NCBI GenBank assembly: GCA_964399625.1
Contig: CAYNSB010000009.1
Location: 21,618 to 85,617, forward strand
Direction of reading: 5' to 3'
DNA length: 64,000 nucleotides
DNA from: CAYNSB01 sp964399625
GTDB lineage: Bacteria; Planctomycetota; Phycisphaerae; Phycisphaerales; UBA1924
Under the pieces are notes generated by a model, which did not search any database, was not told where the DNA came from, and worked only from the letters and a program-made list of their open reading frames with translations. Shown piece by piece: positions 21,293-30,700 of the stretch (within the stretch, counting starts at the first letter, position 1; every line of letters starts with the position of its first letter). The position numbers and the translations under genes are program-made.

Positions 21293-23802
21293 GCGCGGCC
21301 TCCCTTGAGCATGAGGAGGTCGGCGAGGATGCCCATCGCGGTGACCTCCACGCCCGCGCCCGGGCCGGCGATGACGAGCGGGCGCTGGCGGTAGCGCGCG
21401 GTGTGGAAGACGATCATGTTGTCCGTGCCACGGAGGCCGGCCAGGGGCGAATCGCTGGGGACGATCTGGGGCCCGACGGTGATCGAGTTCTGCTGCACGC
21501 GGGCAACAAAGCGGAGAGCGCCGGGCTGCGCCTTGGCCTCGGCGATGCGCGTGGCCATCGACGCGTCGAGCGTGCGCAAGCGGGCCATGAGATCGGGGAG
21601 CGCGGTGCCGGCCCACTCCGCGGGCACGAGCCCCGTGAGCGCGGGCGGCACGTCGGCGCGGACGAGGCCGGCGAACCTCGCGAGAATGACCGCCTTGCGG
21701 GCCACATCGCCGCCCGAGAGGTCGACGACGGGATCGGGCTCGGTGTACCCGGCGCGGACGGCCTCGTCGACGGCGCAGGAGAGCATCTGTCCGCGCTCCA
21801 GCGCCGTCATGAGGAACCCGAGCGTTCCCGAGAAGCAGCCCTCGATCCGTTCGACGGTGTCGCCCGTCTCCACAAGCATGCGCAGGGTGTCGACGACGGG
21901 GAGCCCCGCGCCCACGGTGGATCGCCCGCGGACCTCGCGCCCGGTGCGCTTGGCGGTCGAGAGCAGCGCCTCGAACTCGGCGTAGGGGCCCGCGAGGGGA
22001 CGCTTGTTCGCGGTGACGATGCTGAAGCGACGCTGGAGCGCGGCGAGCATGACGGCGTGCGAGTCCGGCGAATCGGAGGCATCGACGAGGACGGGGCGAG
22101 CCAGCGGGTGCGTGATCGCACGCTCGAGCACGCGCACGAGCGAGTCGGCGGGCTGTGCTCCCGGGAGCGACGCGAGCGGCTGCCCGGCCGATTTGGCCCT
22201 GTCTATCGCGTCGAGCTCGCCATCGGAGAGACCGCCCGCGCGGTGGAGGAACGCGGCGCGATCGGCGACGCCCACGACGCGGAGACGCTCGTAGACATCG
22301 CCGCGAGCATTGCGCTGGCGGAGCAGCTCGATGAACTTTCGCGCGACCTTGCCCGCACCCAGGATGATCAGGTCGATGTTGTCGCGGACGCGGACCGAGG
22401 CCTCGGGCTTGTCGAGCGCGAAGCGATCGTGGATCGCGGCGATCGCGTGGTTCACCTGGGTCTGATCGACCGCGAGGGTGATGTTCAGCTCGCTCGATCC
22501 CTGTGCGATGGCGAGGATGTTCACTCCCTCGGAGCCCAGAGCGCCGAACACCTCGCCCGAGACGCCGGGCGTGTGGGCCATGCCCAGGCCGACGGCGGCG
22601 ATGAGCGCGACGCCCTGGCGGACCGAGATGTCCTCGATATCGCCGCGGGCGAGGTCCGCGCGGAACTCGCGCTTGAGGGCCGTCTCGGCGGTGGGGGCGT
22701 CGTCCCGCGGAACCGCCAGGCAGACGCTCGATTCGCTGGAGCTCTGCGAGATCATGGTGACGCTGATCGAGCGAGCGGCGAGGGCGCCGAAGAGACGCGC
22801 GGAGACGCCGGGCACGCCGGACATGCCCTTGCCCTCGACGCTGATGAGCGTCTGGTCCTTGATCGCGGTGACGGCCTTGACGGGGTGCGCGCCGGGGGCG
22901 GTGCGTCCATCGACGACGGTGCCGGGAGCAGAGGGGTTGAGCGTGTTGCGCACCCACACGGGGATGCGTTTGCTCGCCACGGGGATCATCGTGCGCTGGT
23001 GGAGGACCTTCGCGCCGTAATAGGAGAGCTCTCCGGCCTCGCGGTAGTTGAGCTGCGGCACGAGCTGCGCCGCGGGCACGACGCGAGGGTCCGTGGTGAA
23101 AACGCCATCGACGTCGGTCCAGATCGTGCATTCGTCGGCATCGAGTGCGCCGGCGAGGAGGGTCGCGGTGAAATCCGACCCGCCGCGCGAGAAGGTGGTC
23201 GTGGAGCCGTCGGGCGCCCGACCCATGAAGCCGGTGACGACGAGGATCTCGCCGCTCTCGAGCCTTGGGCGGAGCGTGGCGACGATCGCGCGATCCGTGA
23301 CGAAGGGGAGCGGGTTGGCGTCGGAGTAGTTCGCGTCAGTGTCCACGAAGGTGTCCGCGTCGAGGGACTGGGCTCGATGACCCATCTGGCGCAGGATGAG
23401 CGCGATGAGGCGCACCGAGAGCTTCTCGCCCGTGGCGACGATGCGATCGCGGATGCGCGGCGTGACCTCGCCCACGAGAACGGCGCCGCGAATGACATTG
23501 GCAAGGTCGTCGAGGATGCGGGTGATGTCGGTGCGCACGGGGCCGCTCGGGCCCTCGATCGTGTCCAACGCCTGTGCGTGCATGGCGCGGATCTTGTCGA
23601 TGCGTGCGATGGCTCCCTGGGTGTCGCCTTCCTTGGCCGCGGCGGTCGCGGCGACGAGTTCGTTGGTCACCCCGCTCATGGCGGAGGCGACGCAGACGAT
23701 CCTGGCGTTCTCGGACGCCTTGGCAACGAGCGCGGCGACGTTCCGCATGCGCTCCGCGCCGAGCACGCTGGTGCCGCCGAACTTGTGGACCTCGATTCTC
23801 AT
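21289..23802 (-). CDS. thrA: bifunctional aspartate kinase / homoserine dehydrogenase
   Basis: An 837-residue fusion catalysing the first and third steps from aspartate to homoserine. The N-terminal kinase has VHKFGGTSV (residues 7-12 core) and FSRGGSDFTATLLA. A tandem ACT region follows at about 310-465 (LISVEGKGMSGVPG, ISQSSSE and QGSSELN), the usual site of feedback inhibition. Homoserine dehydrogenase starts near residue 475 with the NAD(P) loop LGAGKVARKFIELL and has SGTLGFL, GYTEPDPVVDLSGGDVARKA. ATG 23802 follows AATAAGG directly. Heads an operon with thrB and thrC; about 128 bp separate it from the upstream gene. Confidence 0.96.
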   Translation of the reverse strand: MRIEVHKFGGTSVLGAERMRNVAALVAKASENARIVCVASAMSGVTNELVAATAAAKEGDTQGAIARIDKIRAMHAQALDTIEGPSGPVRTDITRILDDLANVIRGAVLVGEVTPRIRDRIVATGEKLSVRLIALILRQMGHRAQSLDADTFVDTDANYSDANPLPFVTDRAIVATLRPRLESGEILVVTGFMGRAPDGSTTTFSRGGSDFTATLLAGALDADECTIWTDVDGVFTTDPRVVPAAQLVPQLNYREAGELSYYGAKVLHQRTMIPVASKRIPVWVRNTLNPSAPGTVVDGRTAPGAHPVKAVTAIKDQTLISVEGKGMSGVPGVSARLFGALAARSISVTMISQSSSESSVCLAVPRDDAPTAETALKREFRADLARGDIEDISVRQGVALIAAVGLGMAHTPGVSGEVFGALGSEGVNILAIAQGSSELNITLAVDQTQVNHAIAAIHDRFALDKPEASVRVRDNIDLIILGAGKVARKFIELLRQRNARGDVYERLRVVGVADRAAFLHRAGGLSDGELDAIDRAKSAGQPLASLPGAQPADSLVRVLERAITHPLARPVLVDASDSPDSHAVMLAALQRRFSIVTANKRPLAGPYAEFEALLSTAKRTGREVRGRSTVGAGLPVVDTLRMLVETGDTVERIEGCFSGTLGFLMTALERGQMLSCAVDEAVRAGYTEPDPVVDLSGGDVARKAVILARFAGLVRADVPPALTGLVPAEWAGTALPDLMARLRTLDASMATRIAEAKAQPGALRFVARVQQNSITVGPQIVPSDSPLAGLRGTDNMIVFHTARYRQRPLVIAGPGAGVEVTAMGILADLLMLKGGRA

Positions 23803-23930
23803 CCTTATTAAGCGCCGTGGGGTGTGGGGTTGGGAGGCGATCGGGAACCCATCTGTATCGACCCCGAGCGACGCGGGCTTGACCGCTCTGCCGGGCCGCT
23901 CAAGGGGCGCGGATCGTATTCGCGGCTCGT

Positions 23931-24884
23931 TCAGCGGTGGGCGACGACGTGGGGCTCGAGGACCTGCGTGCCGCGTGTGCTGGTGATCGCGTAGAAGAAG
24001 CCCGGGCGGAGCGCGCCCGCGGCGTGAGCGCCGTTCGCGCCCAGCACAAGGAGCGCGGCCTGCGGCTCGGCGCCCGTTGGGGTCGCGGAGGTGAGGCGAT
24101 CGAGTGCGTGGCGAATGGCGTCCTGCGGTGAGCGTCCTGCACGGAGCGCCTCGAGGGCGAGCTGGCTCGCGCCGACGCTCGAGATGAGTTCGCCCGCGCC
24201 GGTGGCGACGACGGCGCCCAGCCCCTGCTCGCACGCAAGCCCGTGCCCGGGGATTGCCGAATCCCCTATGCGTCCGAGCGGCTTGAGCGGGGTGCCCGAG
24301 GTGCTCGTGCACGCGGCGAACTGGCCGGCGCGATCGAGCGCGACGACGCCCACCGTGTCGTGACCGGCGTTGATCGTGGCGAGGCGCGCCTCCTCCGCGG
24401 AAAGATGCAGGCGGCCGTCGTTGGTGTCGAGGATGCCGACCGGGATCTTCGCGGCGAGCGTCGGCTTCTGCGCCGGATCGTGGCGCGTGCGGAACCACTC
24501 GCGCGTGCGATCGATGAGCAGATCGCTCGTGCGGAAGCCCTCCTCGCGGGCGAAGAGTTCGGCTCCCTCGGCGGCTCGCATCGCACGACCGAACCTATCC
24601 ATCAGGCGTCGGGCTATGGACGCGGGGTTCTCGTAGTTGCGCACGGAGAGGACGCTGCCCCAGCGCAGGGGCGATTCCATGATCGCGGCGTCGAGGACGA
24701 CCTGTCCCGTCGCGTCGGGCATGCCGCCCTTGCCCACGGAGTCCACGCGCGGGTCGGATTCGGCGATGTTGGTGGCGCGTTCCACGGCGTCGATGGCGGA
24801 ACCGCCCGCGGCGAGGGCGGGCCAGGCCGCGTCGTTGCCCCAGCGGGCGAAGGTCCACGTGCCGAGGATGATGGGTTCGGGCAT
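23931..24884 (-). CDS. N4-(beta-N-acetylglucosaminyl)-L-asparaginase / isoaspartyl peptidase family
   Basis: A 317-residue N-terminal-nucleophile hydrolase made as a precursor that cleaves itself before the catalytic Thr. GHDTVGVVALD places that residue at Thr177. The blocks VLDAAIMESP, GRIGDSAIPGHG, TSTSG and ATGAGE match the glycosylasparaginase branch more than plant-type isoaspartyl peptidases. Most bacterial relatives are exported or periplasmic, but no clear signal peptide is visible here. It releases aspartate, the substrate of ThrA encoded next downstream, so the neighbourhood may be functional. TAGACT lies 6 bp before its ATG. Confidence 0.88.
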   Translation of the reverse strand: MPEPIILGTWTFARWGNDAAWPALAAGGSAIDAVERATNIAESDPRVDSVGKGGMPDATGQVVLDAAIMESPLRWGSVLSVRNYENPASIARRLMDRFGRAMRAAEGAELFAREEGFRTSDLLIDRTREWFRTRHDPAQKPTLAAKIPVGILDTNDGRLHLSAEEARLATINAGHDTVGVVALDRAGQFAACTSTSGTPLKPLGRIGDSAIPGHGLACEQGLGAVVATGAGELISSVGASQLALEALRAGRSPQDAIRHALDRLTSATPTGAEPQAALLVLGANGAHAAGALRPGFFYAITSTRGTQVLEPHVVAHR

Positions 24885-24890
24885 GGGGGC

Positions 24891-24896
24891 AGTCTA
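24891..24896 (-). promoter_or_regulatory. putative -10 element (leaderless type)
   Basis: On the minus strand TAGACT-N6-ATG leads into the asparaginase-family gene; no Shine-Dalgarno. A second TAGACT on the plus strand at 24955-24960 faces aguB, so the 106-bp region between the divergent genes probably holds both promoters. Confidence 0.45.
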
Positions 24897-24990
24897 ACGG
24901 AAGAATTGGGGACGCACGCCGCGAAGCGCACGGAGGAATCGGGCGGGGTGCGATAGACTGTGCCCCGCGCGAAGGCGCTTGGAGTGTGCG

Positions 24991-25926
24991 ATGGCGAAAA
25001 AGGTGAAAGCAGCGTCGTCCGGTTCGAGCGTGGTGAAGGTCGCCCTGACGCAGATGGCGTGCGGGGAGGACCCGCGCGCGAACGTGAAGCGGCAGATCGC
25101 GCTGATCGAGCGCGCGGCCAAGGGCGGGGCGCGGATCGTCTGCACGCAGGAGCTGTTCACGAGCCAGTACTTCTGCCAGGTGGAGGACCACCGGTTCTTC
25201 AAGCTTGCCGAGTCGATCCCCGGGCCGACGAGCGATGCGATGGGCAAGCTCGCGAAGAAGCACGGGATTGTGATCATCGCGAGCCTCTTCGAGAAGCGGG
25301 CGAGCGGTCTGTACCACAACACCGCGGCGGTGATCGACGCGGACGGGTCGCTGATGGGCATCTACCGCAAGATGCACATCCCCGATGACCCGCTGTTCTA
25401 CGAGAAGTTCTACTTCACGCCGGGCGATACGGGGTTCAGGACGTGGAAGACGCGCCACGCGAAGATCGGCGTGCTGATCTGCTGGGACCAGTGGTTCCCC
25501 GAGGGTGCGCGGCTCACGGCGATGGGTGGGGCGGAGATCCTGTTCTACCCAACGGCGATTGGATGGCACCCTTCTGAGAAGAAGGAGTACGGCGTCGCGC
25601 AGCACGACAGCTGGGAGCTGATGATGCGCTCGCACGCCGTGGCGAACGGGTGCTATGTGTGCGCGCCCAATCGCATCGGGCACGAGCTCGTGCGCGGCGT
25701 GGACGGCAAGCCCGTGAGCCGGGATGGGCTGGAGTTCTGGGGACAGTCGTTCGTGAGCGCGCCCAATGGGCAGATCGTGAAGCGCGCGTCGGTGGGGCGG
25801 GAGGAAGTGCTGATTGCCGAGTGCGATCTGGCGCGGGTGGAGTTCAGCCGAACGCACTGGCCGTTCCTGCGGGATCGGAGGATCGATGCGTATGGCGATC
25901 TGACAAAGCGGTTTTTGGAAGGGTGA
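24991..25926 (+). CDS. aguB: N-carbamoylputrescine amidase
   Basis: A nitrilase-superfamily amidase converting N-carbamoylputrescine to putrescine, CO2 and ammonia. The 311-residue product has Glu54 (CTQELF), Lys127 (YRKMHIP) and Cys164 (LICWDQWFPE); the LICWDQWFPEGAR and FYPTAIGWHP blocks are characteristic of AguB. The ATG at 24991 is preferred over an upstream in-frame TTG. aguA, which makes its substrate, lies 461 bp downstream on the same strand, with a small orphan between. Confidence 0.95.
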   Translation: MAKKVKAASSGSSVVKVALTQMACGEDPRANVKRQIALIERAAKGGARIVCTQELFTSQYFCQVEDHRFFKLAESIPGPTSDAMGKLAKKHGIVIIASLFEKRASGLYHNTAAVIDADGSLMGIYRKMHIPDDPLFYEKFYFTPGDTGFRTWKTRHAKIGVLICWDQWFPEGARLTAMGGAEILFYPTAIGWHPSEKKEYGVAQHDSWELMMRSHAVANGCYVCAPNRIGHELVRGVDGKPVSRDGLEFWGQSFVSAPNGQIVKRASVGREEVLIAECDLARVEFSRTHWPFLRDRRIDAYGDLTKRFLEG

Positions 25927-25959
25927 TGCCGTGAAGTTGTGACGCGAGAGGGTGGTCCG

Positions 25960-26346
25960 ATGGGTGCGACCTACGACCTGTACAACTTCACACGGCGAGA
26001 GCGCGTGGGAGGTAGTCTTCCCGTCTTCAGCGCACGAGATTTCATCTGGAACGAGGGAGCTGGGGCCGTCGTGCTGTGGTACATGTTCAAGAATCGCGGC
26101 GATCAGATCGCGTTCGTGAGCGATTACGATGTTGTTGGGCACCGTGTTGTGTTCGGCGAGCGAGTCACCGACGAACTGCTCAACTCTTTCAAGGATGTCA
26201 CTGAGGAGTACATCGCGCTTGCCATTGCCGCGAAGGTCGTCACGGATCACGGCATCAAGTATCAAGACGAACACGACCCTTCGTTGTTCACGCGCGACCT
26301 ACGCGTGGATCGTTCGGATGGCTCCCTTCCGAGCGATGGGCTTTGA
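25960..26346 (+). CDS. hypothetical protein between aguB and aguA
   Basis: A 128-residue soluble-looking protein, unrecognised, with a central hydrophobic block GAVVLWYMF, then mixed charged helices and many Asp and Arg near the C terminus. ATG 25960 is preceded by GAGGGTGG, and the gene ends 41 bp before aguA. Codon use is less GC-biased than its neighbours (cta, gtt, ttg, atc mixes), so it may be recently gained. Position suggests cotranscription with the agmatine genes; no role in polyamine synthesis can be claimed. Confidence 0.55.
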   Translation: MGATYDLYNFTRRERVGGSLPVFSARDFIWNEGAGAVVLWYMFKNRGDQIAFVSDYDVVGHRVVFGERVTDELLNSFKDVTEEYIALAIAAKVVTDHGIKYQDEHDPSLFTRDLRVDRSDGSLPSDGL

Positions 26347-26387
26347 GTTTCGCAGCACGAGCACGATGAGTCACGGATAGACACGCG

Positions 26388-27590
26388 ATGCAGAAGAGAC
26401 TTCCTTTGTCCGGCAGCCCCGCCTCGCTCGGTTTCTCGTTCCCGCCCGAATGGGCGCGGCACGCCGGCACGTGGTTCAGTTGGCCTCGCCCGGAGGGGAT
26501 CAGCTTTCCCGGCAAGTACCACACGGTGCCGGGGAGCCTCGCGGCGATCATCCGCGAGATCGCACCGCGCGAGATCGTGCACATCAACGTGCCCAACGAG
26601 AACTACGAGCGGATCGTGCGTGAACAACTCATCGAGCATGGCGTGGCGAGGCGGTACTTCTCCGCGCAGACAGAGACGGGCGATAAGCCGAGCGGTTTGG
26701 GGCGGATCCGGTTTCACTACATCCCGACCAACGAGAGCTGGTGCCGGGATCATGGGCCGGCGTTCGTGGTGCGCGAGCGGCGCGGACGACGCGAGGCCGC
26801 GATCGTGGACTGGGGGTTCAACGCATGGGGCGGGAAGTACCCGCCCTATGACGGCGACGACGCGGTTCCGACGCGGATCGCGAGCGAGATCGTTGAGGGC
26901 GGGCGCGGCACGGGTGCGCGGATCGTCGCGCGCGAGCGGTTCGCGGGGCTGTTTGTGCCGCGTGTGAAGGGCGCGCCGGTGGTGATGGAGGGCGGGGCCG
27001 TCGAGTTCAACGGCGCGGGGACAATCCTGACGAGCGAGTCGTGCCTGCTGCACAAGAACCGCAATCCGCACCTTTCGAAGCGAGAGATCGAGAAGGCGCT
27101 GAAGGATTGGTACGGACAGGGGCACGTCGTGTGGGTGGGCGACGGGATCGTGGGGGATGACACCGACGGGCACATCGACGACCTGGCGCGGTTCATCGCT
27201 CCCAACGTCGTCGTCACGACCATCGAGGACGACCCGGCCGATGAGAATTACAAGATCCTGAAGGAGAACCTGCGGCGACTTCAGCTCTCGCGCGATGCGA
27301 ACGGCAAACGCTTCGAGATCGTGACGATCCCCATGCCCGGCATCGTGGAGCACGAGGGGCAGCGCTTGCCCGCGACCTACGCGAATTTCTATTTCGTCAA
27401 TGGCGCGGTGCTCGTGCCCACGTACCGGCACAAGAAGAACGATCGGCGCGCGATCGAGACACTCCAGCGGGCGATGGACGCGCTGCCGAAGATTCACCGA
27501 TCGCGCAAAGTCATCGGCATCGATTGCACGGAGCTGATCTGGGGCCTGGGCGCGATCCACTGCCTGACGCAGCAGCAGCCGGCGGTGTGA
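26388..27590 (+). CDS. aguA: agmatine deiminase
   Basis: Hydrolyses agmatine to N-carbamoylputrescine and ammonia (guanidino-group-modifying superfamily). In the 400-residue product the substrate/catalytic blocks are NESWCRDHGPAFVV, VVMEGGAVEFNG, DDTDGHIDDLARF and the C-terminal GLGAIHCLTQQ with catalytic Cys392. The two steps AguA then AguB give putrescine from arginine without ornithine. No arginine decarboxylase is in the window. No terminator is visible directly after it on the plus strand. Confidence 0.95.
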   Translation: MQKRLPLSGSPASLGFSFPPEWARHAGTWFSWPRPEGISFPGKYHTVPGSLAAIIREIAPREIVHINVPNENYERIVREQLIEHGVARRYFSAQTETGDKPSGLGRIRFHYIPTNESWCRDHGPAFVVRERRGRREAAIVDWGFNAWGGKYPPYDGDDAVPTRIASEIVEGGRGTGARIVARERFAGLFVPRVKGAPVVMEGGAVEFNGAGTILTSESCLLHKNRNPHLSKREIEKALKDWYGQGHVVWVGDGIVGDDTDGHIDDLARFIAPNVVVTTIEDDPADENYKILKENLRRLQLSRDANGKRFEIVTIPMPGIVEHEGQRLPATYANFYFVNGAVLVPTYRHKKNDRRAIETLQRAMDALPKIHRSRKVIGIDCTELIWGLGAIHCLTQQQPAV

Positions 27591-27612
27591 TGTTTTGCTG
27601 GGCGAGGGCGTC

Positions 27613-27682
27613 TCAGATACATCCGGCGCGGAACTTGGCAAGGAAGCAGGCAGAGTCCGACCCTGTCGGCGGAGGTCAGCGT
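27613..27682 (-). pseudogene. broken remnant of a C-terminal dockerin-like module
   Basis: Read on the minus strand, the first six codons give TLTSAD; after a 10-nt insertion (AGGGTCGGAC) the frame continues as SACFLAKFRAGCI and a stop. This parallels the intact end of the neighbouring giant gene, TLTAAD-FTCFLTKFRTGCN-stop. The match covers about 60 alignable bases and lies beyond the giant gene's terminator. It looks like the 3' tip of a lost or duplicated secreted-protein gene. No further upstream part can be traced. Confidence 0.5.
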
Positions 27683-27690
27683 CCGCGCCG

Positions 27691-27731
27691 AGAAGAAAAT
27701 GGGCCGGCGCGAGTGTTCGTCGCGCCGGCCC
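27691..27731 (-). terminator. intrinsic terminator of the giant repeat-protein gene
   Basis: GGGCCGGCGCGA (27701-27712) and TCGCGCCGGCCC (27720-27731) form a perfect 12-bp stem with a 7-nt loop. On the minus strand the stem is followed by ATTTTCTTCT. The plus-strand side has no T-tract, so it serves the minus-strand gene whose stop is at 27783. Confidence 0.85.
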
Positions 27732-27782
27732 GGTCACCCACGGGAGTCACCCGTGATCCGAGGGGGAGAATGGATCGCGGGC

Positions 27783-30700
27783 TCAGTTGCAGCCCGTGCG
27801 GAACTTCGTGAGGAAGCAGGTGAAGTCCGCGGCGGTGAGCGTGGGCACGCTCGTGCTGCCATCGCAGTTGGCGAAGGAGTCGCCCGCGCGGAAGGAGGCG
27901 AGGAACGCCGTGAAGTCCGCGGCGGTGAGGGTCGGGACCACGTTGCTGCCGTCGGCGTTGGCGTAGCACATCACGACGCGGACGCGATCGGCCATGTACA
28001 CGACGCGGGCAGGCCCGCCCACGTACGAACCGAGGCCGGTGATGTTGACGGTCGTGAACTTTCCGGTCACGCCGCCCCCGCCGACGATGACGTCGAACTG
28101 ATCGCCGGAGTTGGGCACATATCCTGGCTGGAAGGCGATGTTCAGCGTGCCACCGTTGATGGCGATCGCCGCGGAACCCTGCATCGAGTCGTAACCGGTG
28201 GTCGCGGGCGTGGGGGAGATCTGGACGTTGTAGGTGCAGCCGGCGCCGAAGGTGACATTGTTCTGCGGCTGGATCGAGCCGTAGATCGTGGGCGTCCCGA
28301 AGGGCTGGTCGGGCGAGATCGTGCCGTTGAGGACGACGGTCCCGAAAAGGCGGCCCGTGCCGGTGAGTGTCTGGCCCGCTCCGAGCGTGAGCGTGGCGCC
28401 GTTGCCCCAGAGGTACGCGGAGTTGTTGTTGAATCCGGTGGCCTGGAGTCGGACGGTGCCGGTGCCCGAGATCGTTGCGGGAACGCCAGTGAGGATTCGC
28501 GAGGTGTTGCCGGGCGCGCCGAGCGTCTCAACGAGGATGGTGCCGTTGTTGGTAATGCCGCCCGTGCCCAGATTGAGGGTGGAGTTGTCGTTCACCTGCA
28601 CTCCCGAGCCCGGCGTGATCGTGACTCCATCGAGCGTGGCGGTGCCGGCGGTGCCGAAGAATTGGTTGGAAACGTTGGTGAGCGAGCCGCCGGAGATCGT
28701 GCAGTTCTCAAATCCACCTCCTGATGTGGTGGTGTTGCTGGAGGAGAGCGTGCCGTTGTTGGTGAGGGTGATGCCGCGGACGTACCAGAACCCGCCGTTG
28801 GAGGATGTGATCGTGGCGTTGTTGGTCTTGGGCTCGGACATCAGGAAGATGCCCTTGCTGGCGGGGCCAGCGGCGTTGGGCGAGTTGTCGGCGTTGATAG
28901 TGCCGTTGTTGATCAGGCCGACGTAGACGCGTCCGTAGCCCAGGAGCTGCTGATTGGCGCCCAGCGTGAGGATGTTCGCACTGTTGGCGTTGTTGTAGAG
29001 ATAGGCCGAGTCGTTGTCGCCGATGCCGCTCTGGTTGCCCTGGAGTCGGATGGTGCCCGTACCTGAGATGGTGACCGAGGCGCCGGCGTCCAAGCGAGTG
29101 GAGTTGCCAGGGGCGGTCGGCGTGTTGATGAACCAACTGCCGTTGTTGACGAGGTTGGTGGCGAGGATGGCGCGTGAATTGTCGGTGATCTGGTGCGTGC
29201 CGTTGACGGTGAGGTTGCTCAGCGTGTTGCTCTGGTAGTACTGGAAGACGCCGGTGCCGGAGGTGGTGAACCCGCCGCCGGACATGGTGGCGTTGACCAT
29301 CTGCACGGGGCTGGCGGCGTCCGTCGAGATGATCTGGGCGGCGGGGTTTCCGGTGACGGTGACGCCGCGGAACTGGACGAACCCGCCGTTGGTCGCGGTG
29401 ATGGTCCCGTTGTTCGTCTTGGGCTGGTCGATGAAAAAGATGCCTCGGTTGGCGGGGCCCGGAAGCGTCGGGTTGTCGGCGGTGATGGTGCCGTTATTGA
29501 TCAGGCCGACGTAGACGCGTCCGTAGCCCAGGAGCTGCTGATTGGCGCCCAGCGTGAGGATGTTCGCACTGTTGGCGTTGTTGTAGAGATAGGCCGAGTC
29601 GTTGTCGCCGATGCCGCTCTGGTTGCCCTGGAGTCGGATGGTGCCCGTACCTGAGATGGTGACCGAGGCGCCGGCGTCCAAGCGAGTGGAGTTGCCAGGG
29701 GCGGTCGGCGTGTTGATGAACCAACTGCCGTTGTTGACGAGGTTGGTGGCGAGGATGGCGCGTGAATTGTCGGTGATCTGGTGCGTGCCGTTGACGGTGA
29801 GGTTGCTCAGCGTGTTGCTCTGGTAGTACTGGAAGACGCCGGTGCCGGAGGTGGTGAACCCGCCGCCGGACATGGTGGCGTTCACCATCTGCACGGGGCT
29901 GGCGGCGTCCGACGAGATGATCTGGGCGGCGGGGTTTCCGGTGACGGTGACGCCGCGGAACTGGAGGAATCCGCCGTTGCTGGCCGTCATGGTGCCGTTG
30001 TTCGTGGCCGGCTGCTCGATAAAGAAGAGGCCCTTGCCGCTGACGTCGGCGTTGACGGTGCCGTTGTTGATGAGCCCGACGTAGATGCGCCCGTACCCCT
30101 TGATGGAGTGCGCCGGTCCGTTGGCGAGGGTGTTGGCGCCGTTGGTGTTGTGGTAGAGGTACGCGCTGTTGGAGTCCCCGTTGCTGCCGGCCGCCTGCAG
30201 GCGGATCGTGCCCGTGCCGGTGACGCTCGTGGGCGTGTCGGCGTCGATGTGCGTGCCGTTGCCCGGGGCGCCGGGCGAGCTGACCGTCCATGTGCCGTTG
30301 TTGACGACCCCAGCCGCGCCGATGTGGACGCTGGAGTTGTCGTTGATCGCGTTGAGGTTGGTGAGCGTCACGCCGTTGAGCGAATTGGTACCGAAGTACT
30401 GGATGCCCGAGCTCGTGCCCGCGCCGTCGAGCGTGCCGCCCGATGCGGAGGCGTTGACAAACTGCACCGGGCTGCTGTTGGTCGAGACGCAGACGCCGGA
30501 CGAGCCTTGGTTGACGGCGACGCCGCGGAACTGCATGAATCCGCCGTTGCTCGCGGTGACCGTGGCGTTGTTCGTGAGTGGCTGCTGGATGAAGAAGAGG
30601 CCCTTGCCGTTGACGTCACCGTTCACCGTGCCGTTGTTGATGATGCCGGTGTACACGCGCCCGTATCCGGCGATGGTGTGCCCCGCGCTGTTGGTCAGGG

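Noticed and set aside
21293..23131. Upstream extension of the thrB frame
   Set aside because: Arg-rich translation in a different frame of thrA; the GTG at 21292 with the GTGA overlap is the natural start.
21403..23811. Long open frame on the plus strand opposite thrA
   Set aside because: Same GC-driven shadow effect; composition is biased and no motif is present.
28909..29882. CRISPR or minisatellite interpretation of the direct repeat
   Set aside because: Repeat units are 196 codons long, in frame with a protein and lack spacer organisation.
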